A DNA stretch of 32,656 bases from DASXHZ01 sp036488085 (GCA_036488085.1 DASXHZ010000057.1:1-32656), one strand, 5' to 3'; shown: positions 8,765-16,366, counted from the first letter of the stretch. Notes: a model not told the origin generated them from the sequence alone. Numbers and translations: made by a program.

Positions 8765-9207
8765 CCGGCAAACGCTCCATAACTGTTCTCGCTTCGTTCG
8801 TCGCAATCGCCGTGCTGTCGGCGACGTGCGTCGTCGCAGCTGCATATCACGTTCAGCGGAGCTACGATCTGTACCACCCGACCAAGGAAGACACGTTTAC
8901 TCGCATCACAAAGTCGATGCTGTCCCCTGTTGGTGAAGTGCTCTTTCCCATGATCTGCCCGGAGCGGACGCGGTACGCATCCGCATACCGTGAGGAGGCT
9001 TTCCGTTCGGTGAAGCCGGGAATGACTGAACACGACGTCCAGCGGTCACTTGGCGAACCACTGCTTAGGAAAACGTTTCCAGACGGCGAAACGGTCTGGT
9101 ACTACTCGAAACAATCCACAGAGCGCGACAACTACTTCGTTCGCAACATTGTGTTCGATCAGCGCGGCCGTGTTGTTCGGTGCGACGCTGAGTTCTACAT
9201 GGACTAG
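8740..9207 (+). CDS. Membrane-anchored BamE/SmpA-like small protein downstream of RHS gene
   Basis: This protein has at most 155 residues. The possible starts are ATG 8740, 8755 and 8761; the last forms an ATGA overlap with the RHS stop and is my preferred start. A single N-terminal membrane helix (ITVLASFVAIAVLSATCVVA) precedes an extracytoplasmic region. The C-terminal 70 residues resemble the BamE/OmlA fold: VKPGMTEHDVQRSLGEPLL, then ETVWYYSK and a final strand RNIVFDQRGRVVRC. The usual BamE lipobox is missing, so it is not a standard BamE. Its position right after an RHS effector-like tail makes it a candidate immunity or accessory protein (inference). The A8 tract at 8745-8752 could also join it to the RHS frame by a -1 slip. 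Confidence 0.72.
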   Translation: MSKKSMPMTGKRSITVLASFVAIAVLSATCVVAAAYHVQRSYDLYHPTKEDTFTRITKSMLSPVGEVLFPMICPERTRYASAYREEAFRSVKPGMTEHDVQRSLGEPLLRKTFPDGETVWYYSKQSTERDNYFVRNIVFDQRGRVVRCDAEFYMD

Positions 9208-9313
9208 CTGCGGCCGGCCCGGCCCGCCCTATGATAACTTGCCTGCTGTGCCTAGTCGCACAGTTCGCAGACCCGAATCACGTTCCAAAGCCGAATGGGC
9301 CGTGGAATAAGCC

Positions 9314-9805
9314 GTGACCGATTTTGATCCAAAACCACCGCTCGCGGAGATTATGGAGGGGGGGCGAGCCGAAAGCCCAGTGCGTGCTTGGGTGGCTATT
9401 CAATCACGGTGTCGGCGTTGAGATCGACCATATCGCCGCTGTTCATTGGTATCGCGCCGCTGCCGAGCAGGGTGAGCCCACAGCTCAAACGAATCTCGCT
9501 ATCAATTACGAGCTCGGAGTTGGAGTAGAACGGAACATGAACGAGGCGCGGTGACGTGGTACGAAAACGCTGCGGAACAGGGTGATTCGCAGGCTAAGTA
9601 CAACCTGGCGAACTATTATCTAAGACATAGCGAAGAGCCCAAAAACGTGTCGCGTGCAGTCGCGTTGCTGGAGCGTGCGGCGAACCTTGAGTATGATGAT
9701 GCCAAGTATAACTTGGCGCTGCTTTAAGTTCCCGCCGACTACGAACGCGCGGCCGGCTTTCAACTGGTGAGTCTCGTTCGCGACCGAGACCTATTCGATC
9801 GTGCC
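9314..9805 (+). pseudogene. Sel1-repeat protein, broken by two frameshifts and a stop
   Basis: Sel1-like repeats are readable in pieces. From GTG 9314 the frame gives VTDFDPKPPLAEIMEGG. After the G7 tract (9358-9364) the reading shifts to EPKAQCVLGWLFNHGVGV and then AAVHWYRAAAEQGEPTAQ and NLAINYELGVGVERN. Near 9550 it shifts again to VTWYENAAEQGDSQAKYN and then SRAVALLERAANLEYDDA. A TAA at 9725-9727 interrupts it, but the same frame continues with VPADYERAAGFQLVSLVRD until about 9800, where the next fragment begins on the other strand. Sel1 proteins act as protein-interaction scaffolds. In an RHS neighbourhood such genes can be accessory or immunity-like, but this copy looks dead unless the sequence has errors. 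Confidence 0.75.
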
Positions 9806-10435
9806 GCCGGCCATGCGAGAGGAATGCTGAATCCACCTTGTCGAAAGTACGCCGAGGCCCGCTCTGCGGTGTCGCCCGCCTCGCCGGGCGCGTCGGTCAT
9901 GATGCCGTCGACGGCAAAGAAGGCCACGTCTTGCTGGTCCGTCGTGGCTCGATAGGTCTCTCGATCAGCGGCAGCTCTTGCCGGCACGGCACGCACCACG
10001 TCGCCCAGAAATCGAGGACGACGACCTTCCCGCGGAGACTCTGCGACGAGATGCTCGTGCCGTCGGCGAGATGGATCGTGAACGGAACTCACATTTCTAC
10101 GACGTCGGCGGTGGGGACGATGAAGTGCACGAACGGCGGGCCGGCGAACGCGCCCGCAACGGCGGCGAGGACGACAACAGCCGCGATCGCTGCGACGTTC
10201 GCGCGAAAACGGGCGAGCGCGGCATCCGCGCTGACGAACACGAAGGTGATGACCGGAAAGATCATGAACGGCTTGTTCCGGCCGGAGAAGACGTAGAGCG
10301 CGAGAATCAACACGGGCGTCGTGGCGAGAAAAGCAGTGAGGAGGATGGAGATGCTGCTCCTCCGGCCACGCCAGAACCCGACCGCGATTGCCAGCACCAC
10401 CAGCGGCGGGAAGCACAGATACTGCTCGACGAGGT
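9800..10435 (-). pseudogene. Membrane/thioredoxin-like (TlpA-type) fusion, truncated and broken
   Basis: Read on the minus strand, the frame enters at the edge of repeat copy B and encodes several membrane helices (CFPPLVVLAIAVGFW; SILLTAFLATTPVLILALYV; VAAIAAVVVLAAVAGAFAG). It meets TGA at 10091-10089 and continues in the same frame as a thioredoxin fold: TIHLADGTSISSQSLRGK, VVVLDFWATWCVPCRQELP. The CxxC is WCVPC (codons at about 9984-9998). A frameshift near 9965 moves the remainder to DQQDVAFFAVDGIMTD and YFRQGGFSIPLAWP, which then stops at the junction with the Sel1 remnant. The parent was probably a membrane-tethered thiol-disulfide oxidoreductase. The N-terminus is missing, cut exactly where the aminotransferase repeat starts. 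Confidence 0.7.
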
Positions 10436-10783
10436 CAAGATGCTCCGCCTCTCCGCCCACGTCTGCAAGCTGACCTACATCCTCCTCAGCGAGCTAGCCT
10501 CGATGCCGCACGTCACCATCTACGGCCCCCCGACCTGCACCGCCCGCGGCGGAACCGTCGCATTCAACGTCGACGGCGTCTTCTGTACCGATGTGGAGAG
10601 ACGCGCGCGCGACGCCGGCGTCTCGCTCCGCGGCGGCTGTTTCTGTAACCCCGGCTGCGCCGAAAGCGCATTCGATTTCGCCGCGAACGCGCAGTCGCGC
10701 GACGCCTTCGGCGCCGTCCGCATGTCGGTCGGGCTTGCGAACACGGCGGCGGATGTGGAGCGTGGGCTGAACGTGATCGCGTC
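10436..10783 (+). repeat. Direct repeat copy B (aminotransferase 3' end)
   Basis: Gap-free partner of positions 1-348, in the same orientation, 10,435 bp away. The left 117 bp are identical and the right 230 bp diverged. The repeats bracket the whole secreted-protein/RHS cluster. Confidence 0.93.
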
Positions 10784-10811
10784 GTTCGCGCGACGTCGCG
10801 CGGTTCAGTAA
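10436..10811 (+). pseudogene. Class V aminotransferase 3' fragment (copy B)
   Basis: This is a second C-terminal piece of a class V aminotransferase, with RGGCFCNPGCAESAF and GAVRMSVGLANTAADVERG, ending at TAA 10809-10811. No large domain precedes it: upstream DNA belongs to an inverted pseudogene, and the open frame leftwards into it is not coding in character. The first 117 bp equal window positions 1-117; the rest differs (for example GVFCTDVERR against GVPYPEVERR). It is a displaced gene end and presumably not expressed as an enzyme. Confidence 0.8.
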
Positions 10812-10857
10812 TCTCGCCCGGCAAGTCCCGCCGGCGCAAGCGAGCTGACTACGAACG

Positions 10858-12177
10858 ATGTCGTACTATGCGCGCATGCACCGCGCGCTCGCCGTTCTCG
10901 CATCGCTTCTTTTCGCCGCCTGTGCATCCACCAAGTCCGCGCCGTCGTGTAACGTGGCGCCGGCGGCGGACCACCATCAGCACCTCCTCAGCGCCGAGGC
11001 GGCGAAGCTCGGCGGGGAACAACCGCTGCACGCGGTCGACGTGCCGCCGGAGGTCACGCAGCTTCTGGCTGACCGTGCCTCGCATTGGAACGACAAGAAG
11101 GCGCTCCAGGATCTCTTCACCGAGGATAGCGTCGTCTACACGTACGACGACCATAACTGGATCAAGGGCCGCGCGGCCGTCGCCGACTACCTCGGCGGTC
11201 GCTTCGCGCGGCCGTACACCGTGACGCCGGTGGCGGTCCACCTCGACGGCGAGACCGGCTACGTCGCCGGCTACTTCACACGTCCGGACAAGCATTTCGG
11301 CGAGGTGCAGATGTCGTTGCGCAAGGGCGTCGATGGGAAGTGGCGCATCGCCGCGGAGTCGCCGGTCTTTCCCGGCCCGACGGTCCGCACGGAGTACAAC
11401 GCCGATGCGCTGATCAAGAACCTCGACGCCGCCGGCATCCGGCGCGCGGTGGTGCTCTCGGCCGCGTACTGGTTCGGCAGCCCGTTTCACAAGAACGTTG
11501 AGAACGAGCTCGAGAAGGTGCGCGCGGAGAACGACTGGAACGCCGATCAGGTCGCGCGCTATCCCGGCCGCCTCATCGCCTTCATGAGCGTGAATCCGCT
11601 GAAGGACTACGCCCTCGAGGAGCTCGAACGCTGCGCGAAGAGCGGCCGTTTCAAGGGGGTGAAGCTCCATTTCGGCAACTCGCAGATCGACCTGAAGAAC
11701 CCGCAGCACGTGGCGACGATGAAGGAGTTCTTCCGCGCCGCGAACCGGTTGCGGATGCCGATCGTCGCGCACCTCTGGACGATCGACCCGACCTACGGTG
11801 CCGAGCACTCGCAGGTGTTTCTCGACCAGCTCCTCCCCGAGGCTCCGGATATCGTGGTGCAGATCGCGCACTTCGCTGGCGGCGGCCCGGGCTACACCGA
11901 CTCCGCCCTCGGCGTGTTCGCCGACGCGATCCAGAAAGGCGACCCGCGCATGAAGAACGTCTACTTCGACGTCGCCACGGTCGCGGACGAGCAGCCGGAG
12001 GAGGAGCTGAAGCGCTTCGCCGCCCGCATCCGTCAGGTCGGCCTGAAACGCGTCCTCTACGGCAGCGACCTCGGACCGCCCTACGCGCGGCAGGAGTGGC
12101 TGACGTTTCGCACGACAGTGCCGCTCAGCGATGACGAGATGCGGACGATTGCCACGAACGTGGCGCCGTATTTTTGA
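10858..12177 (+). CDS. Lipoprotein amidohydrolase (Amidohydro_2) with inserted NTF2/SnoaL-like domain
   Basis: This 439-aa protein has a lipobox at about residues 19-22 (FAAC), so it is probably an exported lipoprotein. A start at ATG 10876 would give a tidier signal peptide. The first amidohydrolase strand is present as DHHQHLL (residues 38-44, metal-binding H-x-H). The chain is then interrupted at about 60-165 by an alpha+beta segment like NTF2/SnoaL: DKKALQDLFTEDSVVYTYDD, GRAAVADYLGG, GYVAGYFTRPD, GKWRIAAES. The TIM-barrel then resumes with RRAVVLSAAYW, KGVKLHFGNS, MPIVAHLWT, VQIAHFAGGG and the metal aspartate in VLYGSDLGPP. The family hydrolyses or decarboxylates cyclic substrates; the substrate here is unknown. 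It is convergent with the S9 peptidase gene. Confidence 0.85.
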   Translation: MSYYARMHRALAVLASLLFAACASTKSAPSCNVAPAADHHQHLLSAEAAKLGGEQPLHAVDVPPEVTQLLADRASHWNDKKALQDLFTEDSVVYTYDDHNWIKGRAAVADYLGGRFARPYTVTPVAVHLDGETGYVAGYFTRPDKHFGEVQMSLRKGVDGKWRIAAESPVFPGPTVRTEYNADALIKNLDAAGIRRAVVLSAAYWFGSPFHKNVENELEKVRAENDWNADQVARYPGRLIAFMSVNPLKDYALEELERCAKSGRFKGVKLHFGNSQIDLKNPQHVATMKEFFRAANRLRMPIVAHLWTIDPTYGAEHSQVFLDQLLPEAPDIVVQIAHFAGGGPGYTDSALGVFADAIQKGDPRMKNVYFDVATVADEQPEEELKRFAARIRQVGLKRVLYGSDLGPPYARQEWLTFRTTVPLSDDEMRTIATNVAPYF

Positions 12178-12238
12178 GGTTCGTTGGCGCGCGTGTGTCG
12201 GAACCCGCCCCGCGTGACCACCAGACACGACAGTCGTA

Positions 12239-14215
12239 TTACTTCATCAGGTATTTCTCCAGCCACTCGACTGTGCGCTCAAGCGCGTCGATCTGGTCTT
12301 CGCGTTTGACGAAGCCGTGCCCTTCGCCGGGATAGAAGTGCGCTTCGACCGTGCGGCCATTCGCCTTCATCACATCGACGACCTTCTCCGCCTGGTCCTT
12401 GGTGACGCGCGCGTCGTTGTCGCCCTGCAAAACCAGGAGCGGCGCCGTCGCGTTCTTCATGAAGGTGAGCGGGCTCGACGCCGTGTAGGTGTCCTTATTC
12501 TTCACCGGATCGCCCAGGTAACTCTCTAAATATTGCCGATCCGGAAGGTCCGCGTGAAGCCATATCGCGTGCCAGTCGATGACCCCGTATTGGTCAGCGC
12601 CCGCCGCCCACAGGCTGGGCGTCTTGGCGATCGCCATCAGTGTCATGAACCCCCCATAGGAGCCGCCGGTGATGCCAATCCGCTTCTCGTCGACATAGCC
12701 GGTGTCGACGAGGAAACGGACGCCCGCGATTTCGTCCTTGAGATCGCCGCCCCCAAGATCCTTGTAGTTCGCATTCTGGAAGGCGCGGCCGTAGCCGGTC
12801 GAGCCCCTCACGTTCGGTGCGATCAGCACAAACCCGCGCGAGGCTAGCGCCACCGCCGTGCGGTCGAAGCGTTCGATGTACTGTGAACTGGGCCCGCCGT
12901 GCGGCAGGACGACGGCTGGCGCCTTGCCGTCGCGTGCCAGGTTGAACGGTATCCACACAAAGGCGCTGATCACCGTTCCGTCGTAGCTCTTGTAGTGCAC
13001 GATCTGCGATTTCGGCAGGCGGCCGGAATCGATGCTCGCAAGGCCGAAGCGCGTCAGTTGCCGCGCGGCGCCGCTCTTCGCATCTACGATCCAGAAGTCG
13101 AACGGCGTGGTGCTGGCCTGATGCGCGACGACGATGCGCGAGCCATCCGGCGAAAAGCCGTTCTGGTCGCTGGCCTCGTCGTTGAACCCGTCCGGCAGCG
13201 ACAGCGGCGCCAATATCCCCGTGGGGAGGTCGTACCGGGTGAAGGTAGTCCTCCCATCGATGTAGCTTTTGAACAGGAGCGTGCGGCCGTCCGGAGAAAA
13301 ATAGTCCGACCTTTGGGGCCAGACATCGGGCTTCAGGATGCGAACCGATTGGTCGTGCAGATCGAGCAGCGCCGCCTGATGGGCACCGGACGCCGTTTCC
13401 GTCGTCAGCGCGACATAGCGGCCGTCGGACGAGAGATCAGTAGCGGTATTGTATTTCTGCGGAGGTGTAAGGCGGGTTCGCGTTCCGGACGCGATGTCGA
13501 TCCACCAAGCTTCGGCCTCTGTGCCGCTTGCGTTCGTCCGATCAGCCAGAATGGACTTGCCGTCGTGCGAGAACGCGACGGCGCTCCACGCGAAGTCCTT
13601 CACCGCCTCGTGCGTGAGCTGCCGCACACTCTGCGTGCCAAAATCCATGACGGCGATGTTGTTGGACGCCTCGGTCTTGGGCCTACGGGTGAAGGCAAGC
13701 ATCGAACCATCCGGAGAGAAGATAACGCTCTCTTCGTCGACATCGGGCGTGTTCGTCAGATCGACTACGGCGCCGCCGGACGCCGGCGTCGCATAGAGGT
13801 CGTAGATCTCGTCGCCACCGTGATCGGACTGGAAGGCGATCCATTTGCCGTCGGGCGAGGCGGCTACTCCCAATTGCCGGTCATCGGATTGCGTGAGCTG
13901 GAGCGGAAAGCCGCCGTTCGCCGGGATTGTCCAGAGGTTGTAGCGGCCCGTGAGATTGGTGCAGATGACGATGGCATCCGAGTGCGGCACCCAGACGGCG
14001 TCAGTTCCTCCACGCGTGAAGAAAAGATCGGCCAGCGGAACGGCCGTGGCTCCGGCAAGGGGCTGCGACACGACCGACCTGGGATCGGTAAGCGCGCGCG
14101 GCGGCACACCCTCAACCACCGCGCCGGCGACCGATTGCACTACTGAGAACAGCAGGAATGCAGTGAAATGGACAGCGAGGCATCCTTGGTTCGCGGCCGC
14201 TGTTCTGGGCATCAT
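12239..14215 (-). CDS. S9 family prolyl-oligopeptidase-like peptidase (TolB propeller + alpha/beta hydrolase)
   Basis: This 658-aa protein has an N-terminal hydrophobic signal (AVHFTAFLLFSVVQSVAGA), so it is exported. Residues of about 60-400 form a TolB/WD40-like beta-propeller with repeated SPDG motifs (AASPDGKWIAFQSD, FSPDGSMLAFTRR, FSPDGRTLLFKS, FSPDGSRIVVAHQ). The C-terminal 250 residues are the S9 catalytic domain: oxyanion-side HGGPSSQ, nucleophile Ser519 in GGSYGGFM, Asp601 in GDNDARV and His633 in GEGHGF. All catalytic residues are intact. It lies 36 bp after an AraC-type regulator gene on the same strand, probably in the same transcript. It probably degrades extracytoplasmic peptides, as S9C acyl-aminoacyl-peptidases do; the true substrate is unknown. 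Confidence 0.92.
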   Translation of the reverse strand: MMPRTAAANQGCLAVHFTAFLLFSVVQSVAGAVVEGVPPRALTDPRSVVSQPLAGATAVPLADLFFTRGGTDAVWVPHSDAIVICTNLTGRYNLWTIPANGGFPLQLTQSDDRQLGVAASPDGKWIAFQSDHGGDEIYDLYATPASGGAVVDLTNTPDVDEESVIFSPDGSMLAFTRRPKTEASNNIAVMDFGTQSVRQLTHEAVKDFAWSAVAFSHDGKSILADRTNASGTEAEAWWIDIASGTRTRLTPPQKYNTATDLSSDGRYVALTTETASGAHQAALLDLHDQSVRILKPDVWPQRSDYFSPDGRTLLFKSYIDGRTTFTRYDLPTGILAPLSLPDGFNDEASDQNGFSPDGSRIVVAHQASTTPFDFWIVDAKSGAARQLTRFGLASIDSGRLPKSQIVHYKSYDGTVISAFVWIPFNLARDGKAPAVVLPHGGPSSQYIERFDRTAVALASRGFVLIAPNVRGSTGYGRAFQNANYKDLGGGDLKDEIAGVRFLVDTGYVDEKRIGITGGSYGGFMTLMAIAKTPSLWAAGADQYGVIDWHAIWLHADLPDRQYLESYLGDPVKNKDTYTASSPLTFMKNATAPLLVLQGDNDARVTKDQAEKVVDVMKANGRTVEAHFYPGEGHGFVKREDQIDALERTVEWLEKYLMK

Positions 14216-14251
14216 GCACTCAACGTATGAGCAGCGAGTGGGCGGCGTCTA

Positions 14252-15226
14252 TCACGAATCGAGCGTTGTAGCAGCCGATGAGCGCCAGAACCGCCGATAG
14301 ACGGCGGGCGTCATTCCGTTGATTGTCTTGAACACATGACAGAAGTGCGCCTGGTGGGCGAAGCCGCATTCGAGGGCGATCTCGGCGAGCGGCCGTTCGG
14401 TGGTGCGCAGCAGCTGGGACGCGTGCTCGACGCGCAGATTGCGGACGTAATCGGCGATGGTGCAGTGGAAGTGATGCCGGAACTCCCGTGCGATGTGAGC
14501 CGGATGCCTTCCGGCATACCGTGCAGCATCGTCCAGCGTCACGCGTTCAGTCCACGATTCATCGAGCATGGCCCGCAATCCGAGCAGCCAGCCGGGCGCG
14601 CGAACGTCGTGCGACGCGCGAGTGAATTCAGCCGCCAGCTCGAGCGTCAGTCCTTCAATTGCGAGCTGCGAAACATCATCGTCGATTCGTGCTTGCCGCT
14701 GCAGAAGCGCACCGATCGTCGTTGCCAGATCGGTTCTTCGAATTTGGGGCTGCAGCGCCGGCGCGGACAGTCCACGCAGAATGTCAGGATCGAAATCGAT
14801 GGCGATGACGCGGGCGCCGCGCTCTACGCGATCCGCGTGCACTTCGCCCGGTGGGCAATAAAGAATCGTCCCGGGTACGCAATCAAACTTCGACGCGCCG
14901 AAGCATTCGTCGACGCGGCCAACCATGGCGATGCCGAAAACCGGCCGTTCGTGCTGATGTGCTTCGGTAGTCAGGGCAGCCCCGTAGCGGAGGTCCGTGA
15001 CGGTGGCGCTGGTTCCGCGAAACCGCGCGAGCACCTCGCCGTGGTGCTCAACCGCTGAAGCGGAGGCGCTGTTCGCGATTTTTCGTGGATGTGACAAGTG
15101 GCTACCGAGACTGCGTTTTTCGTGAAGTTCTGTCAACCCGGGGTTCCCGGGGCCTGCTGACCGCGGTGTGAGGACAGGCCGTCGGTAAACTACCTCACCA
15201 GCAGGAGCTTGGGTGTCGCCGGCCAA
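14252..15226 (-). CDS. AraC-family transcriptional regulator
   Basis: The C-terminal 100 residues are a typical AraC double helix-turn-helix: VTLDDAARYAGRHPAHIARE, then RVEHASQLLRTTERPLAEIA, and ECGFAHQAHFCHVFKTING with MTPAVYRR. The N-terminal half is a cupin-like sensor (HQHERPVFGIAMVGRV, YCPPGEVHAD). The longest frame starts with TTG at 15226, but a promoter-like TTGACA/CAGTCT pair lies inside its first codons. GTG 15034 is therefore a likelier start, giving about 260 residues, close to similar small cupin-AraC regulators. It is transcribed toward the S9 peptidase gene and probably controls it. The cupin effector cannot be identified. Confidence 0.88.
   Translation of the reverse strand: MAGDTQAPAGEVVYRRPVLTPRSAGPGNPGLTELHEKRSLGSHLSHPRKIANSASASAVEHHGEVLARFRGTSATVTDLRYGAALTTEAHQHERPVFGIAMVGRVDECFGASKFDCVPGTILYCPPGEVHADRVERGARVIAIDFDPDILRGLSAPALQPQIRRTDLATTIGALLQRQARIDDDVSQLAIEGLTLELAAEFTRASHDVRAPGWLLGLRAMLDESWTERVTLDDAARYAGRHPAHIAREFRHHFHCTIADYVRNLRVEHASQLLRTTERPLAEIALECGFAHQAHFCHVFKTINGMTPAVYRRFWRSSAATTLDS
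15108..15136 (-). promoter_or_regulatory. Putative sigma-70 promoter for the AraC/S9 genes
   Basis: On the minus strand TTGACA (15136-15131) is followed after 17 bases by CAGTCT (15113-15108), a perfect -35 with a weak -10. Immediately upstream lie two CCCGGGG copies 9 bp apart (15137-15152), possibly an operator. Confidence 0.45.
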
Positions 15227-15955
15227 CTCTATTTATGTCGTCGACGTAAACGACGTGTCTATATATGACATGAATTGGACGCTGGTGACGACGATTCCAA
15301 TCAACGGTGGACAACTCGTTTGGGACCGTGCTGATCAAGTTTACATCGGGAATCCGGGGGTCGCTATTCGACGCATGCGAGGCTCAGACCTTCATCTACT
15401 CGCGACGATCCCGCTTGACTTCCCCTTGCGCGCCTTCGCTTTGGATTCCGACGGGTGCACGATTTACTACACTGACTATTACAACACGTGCGACGGGACG
15501 ACCTTGATCCACCGACGACATTTGTACCGGCCATTCGCCACCGGACTTTCCGTGGAGCGGCGGTAACGCCATTGGGCAGATCAGAATCGCGCCAGATCAT
15601 TCGCTTATCATTGCAGCAACGACAGCTGTCCATCATGTTTCCGCTGGCGGCGCTGTTGTGGCCCAATACACGCATTCCGTCCGCAAATTATCAGAAGGGG
15701 AGCCATCGCGTTCTGACCCACACCTGACGCGCTTTGGATTGCCTACGGTGAGAGTTTCCGCCTCGTCGATATCGTCACGGGGCTGTACTTCGGACGTTCG
15801 ATCCTTCGGCGAGCTCCGCAGTCGTCGTCATTAGCGGTATTGGTGAGTACCACGCTGCGATAGCGCCGGTTGCAACTCCTGTCATGCCGCTCCCCATCGC
15901 TTTGATGCTCGCACTCTCCCTATTCATCGTTGGGTTCACGAGACTCATGCGGTAA
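15213..15955 (+). pseudogene. Secreted beta-propeller-like protein with IPTL/PEP-CTERM-like tail, frameshifted
   Basis: The first piece (GTG 15213 to TAA 15566) reads ANSIYVVDVNDVSIYD, DRADQVYIGNPG and LRAFALDSDGCTIYYTD, a propeller-type repeat protein. From about 15500 a second frame continues with CTGHSPPDFPWSGGNAIGQI and APDHSLIIAATTAVHHVSAG. After about 15720 coding shifts again (IAYGESFRLVDIVTG), and the final frame gives VVVISGIGEYHAAIAP, then PLPIALMLALSLFIVGFTR and LMR with stop TAA 15953-15955. That end has a Pro-rich turn, one hydrophobic helix and a basic tail, as in IPTL/PEP-CTERM sorting signals. There is no signal peptide at the 5' end, so the gene is also truncated. The region up to ssrA holds nothing else I can support. 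Confidence 0.6.
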
Positions 15956-15991
15956 CGGCCGTATTCGTATGAGGCGGAGTGACTTCCGAAT

Positions 15992-16346
15992 TGGTGGAGG
16001 CGGCGGGAGTTGAACCCGCGTCCGGAAACAGTGGCGACCTGGCTCCTACATGCTTAGCTCTTCGTTTGATCTCGTTCGCGGCCTCCTCGAAGAGCGGAGA
16101 TGAACGCGAACCAGCCTCTGAGTTTTCGTGACGGACGGCGAGACGGACCGAACGCCCTTAGCTCACCTTAATGACATCCGTTCCGGCGGCGTGAGCAACC
16201 ACCGGACGGACGCTCACGGGCTTTTAGGCCGCGAGGGCGAGTTCGCTGTTGTTCGCAGCTACTCAGTTTTGATCGTTTTTACGAGGCAATCAGCTCGGCA
16301 TGCAACCAAAGCCCCGACATATCCCCGTCGAAGCCGGTGCGCCCCC
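15992..16346 (-). ncRNA. ssrA: Transfer-messenger RNA (tmRNA)
   Basis: On the minus strand the RNA begins GGGGGCG at 16346 and ends CGCCTCC plus ACCA at 15992. These form a 7-bp acceptor stem with one G-U pair and an encoded CCA end. The T-arm GGTTCAACTCC and the 5' motif GCACCGGCTTCGACGGGGA are typical of one-piece tmRNA. The tag frame lies at 16259-16224 and reads AANNSELALAA then TAA (the resume codon may be the first or second Ala). The length is 355 nt. It rescues stalled ribosomes by trans-translation with SmpB. It is divergent from nadC. Its 3' end, a common target of integrases, faces the accessory half. Confidence 0.97.
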
Positions 16347-16366
16347 AACTTGTCAACGAACTACCT

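Noticed and set aside
9978..10439. Long leftward extension of aminotransferase copy B to an ATG at 9978
   Set aside because: The extension is an Arg/Glu/Asp-rich antisense of the membrane/thioredoxin remnant, not an aminotransferase large domain.
10849..12228. A 459-codon antisense frame opposite the amidohydrolase
   Set aside because: Its composition is Arg/Val/His-rich with no domain, while the plus strand has a full amidohydrolase with metal-binding motifs.
12899..14146. A 415-codon plus-strand frame opposite the S9 peptidase
   Set aside because: It is the complement of the propeller domain and has no recognisable motifs; the minus strand carries an intact catalytic triad.
15488..15727. 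Small independent gene within the decayed propeller region
   Set aside because: It is an Arg/Ser/Thr-rich off-frame reading, and the neighbouring frame carries the propeller-like sequence.
16337..16366. Longer N-terminus for nadC starting at 16337
   Set aside because: It would overlap the mature tmRNA 5' end and adds residues not typical of NadC.
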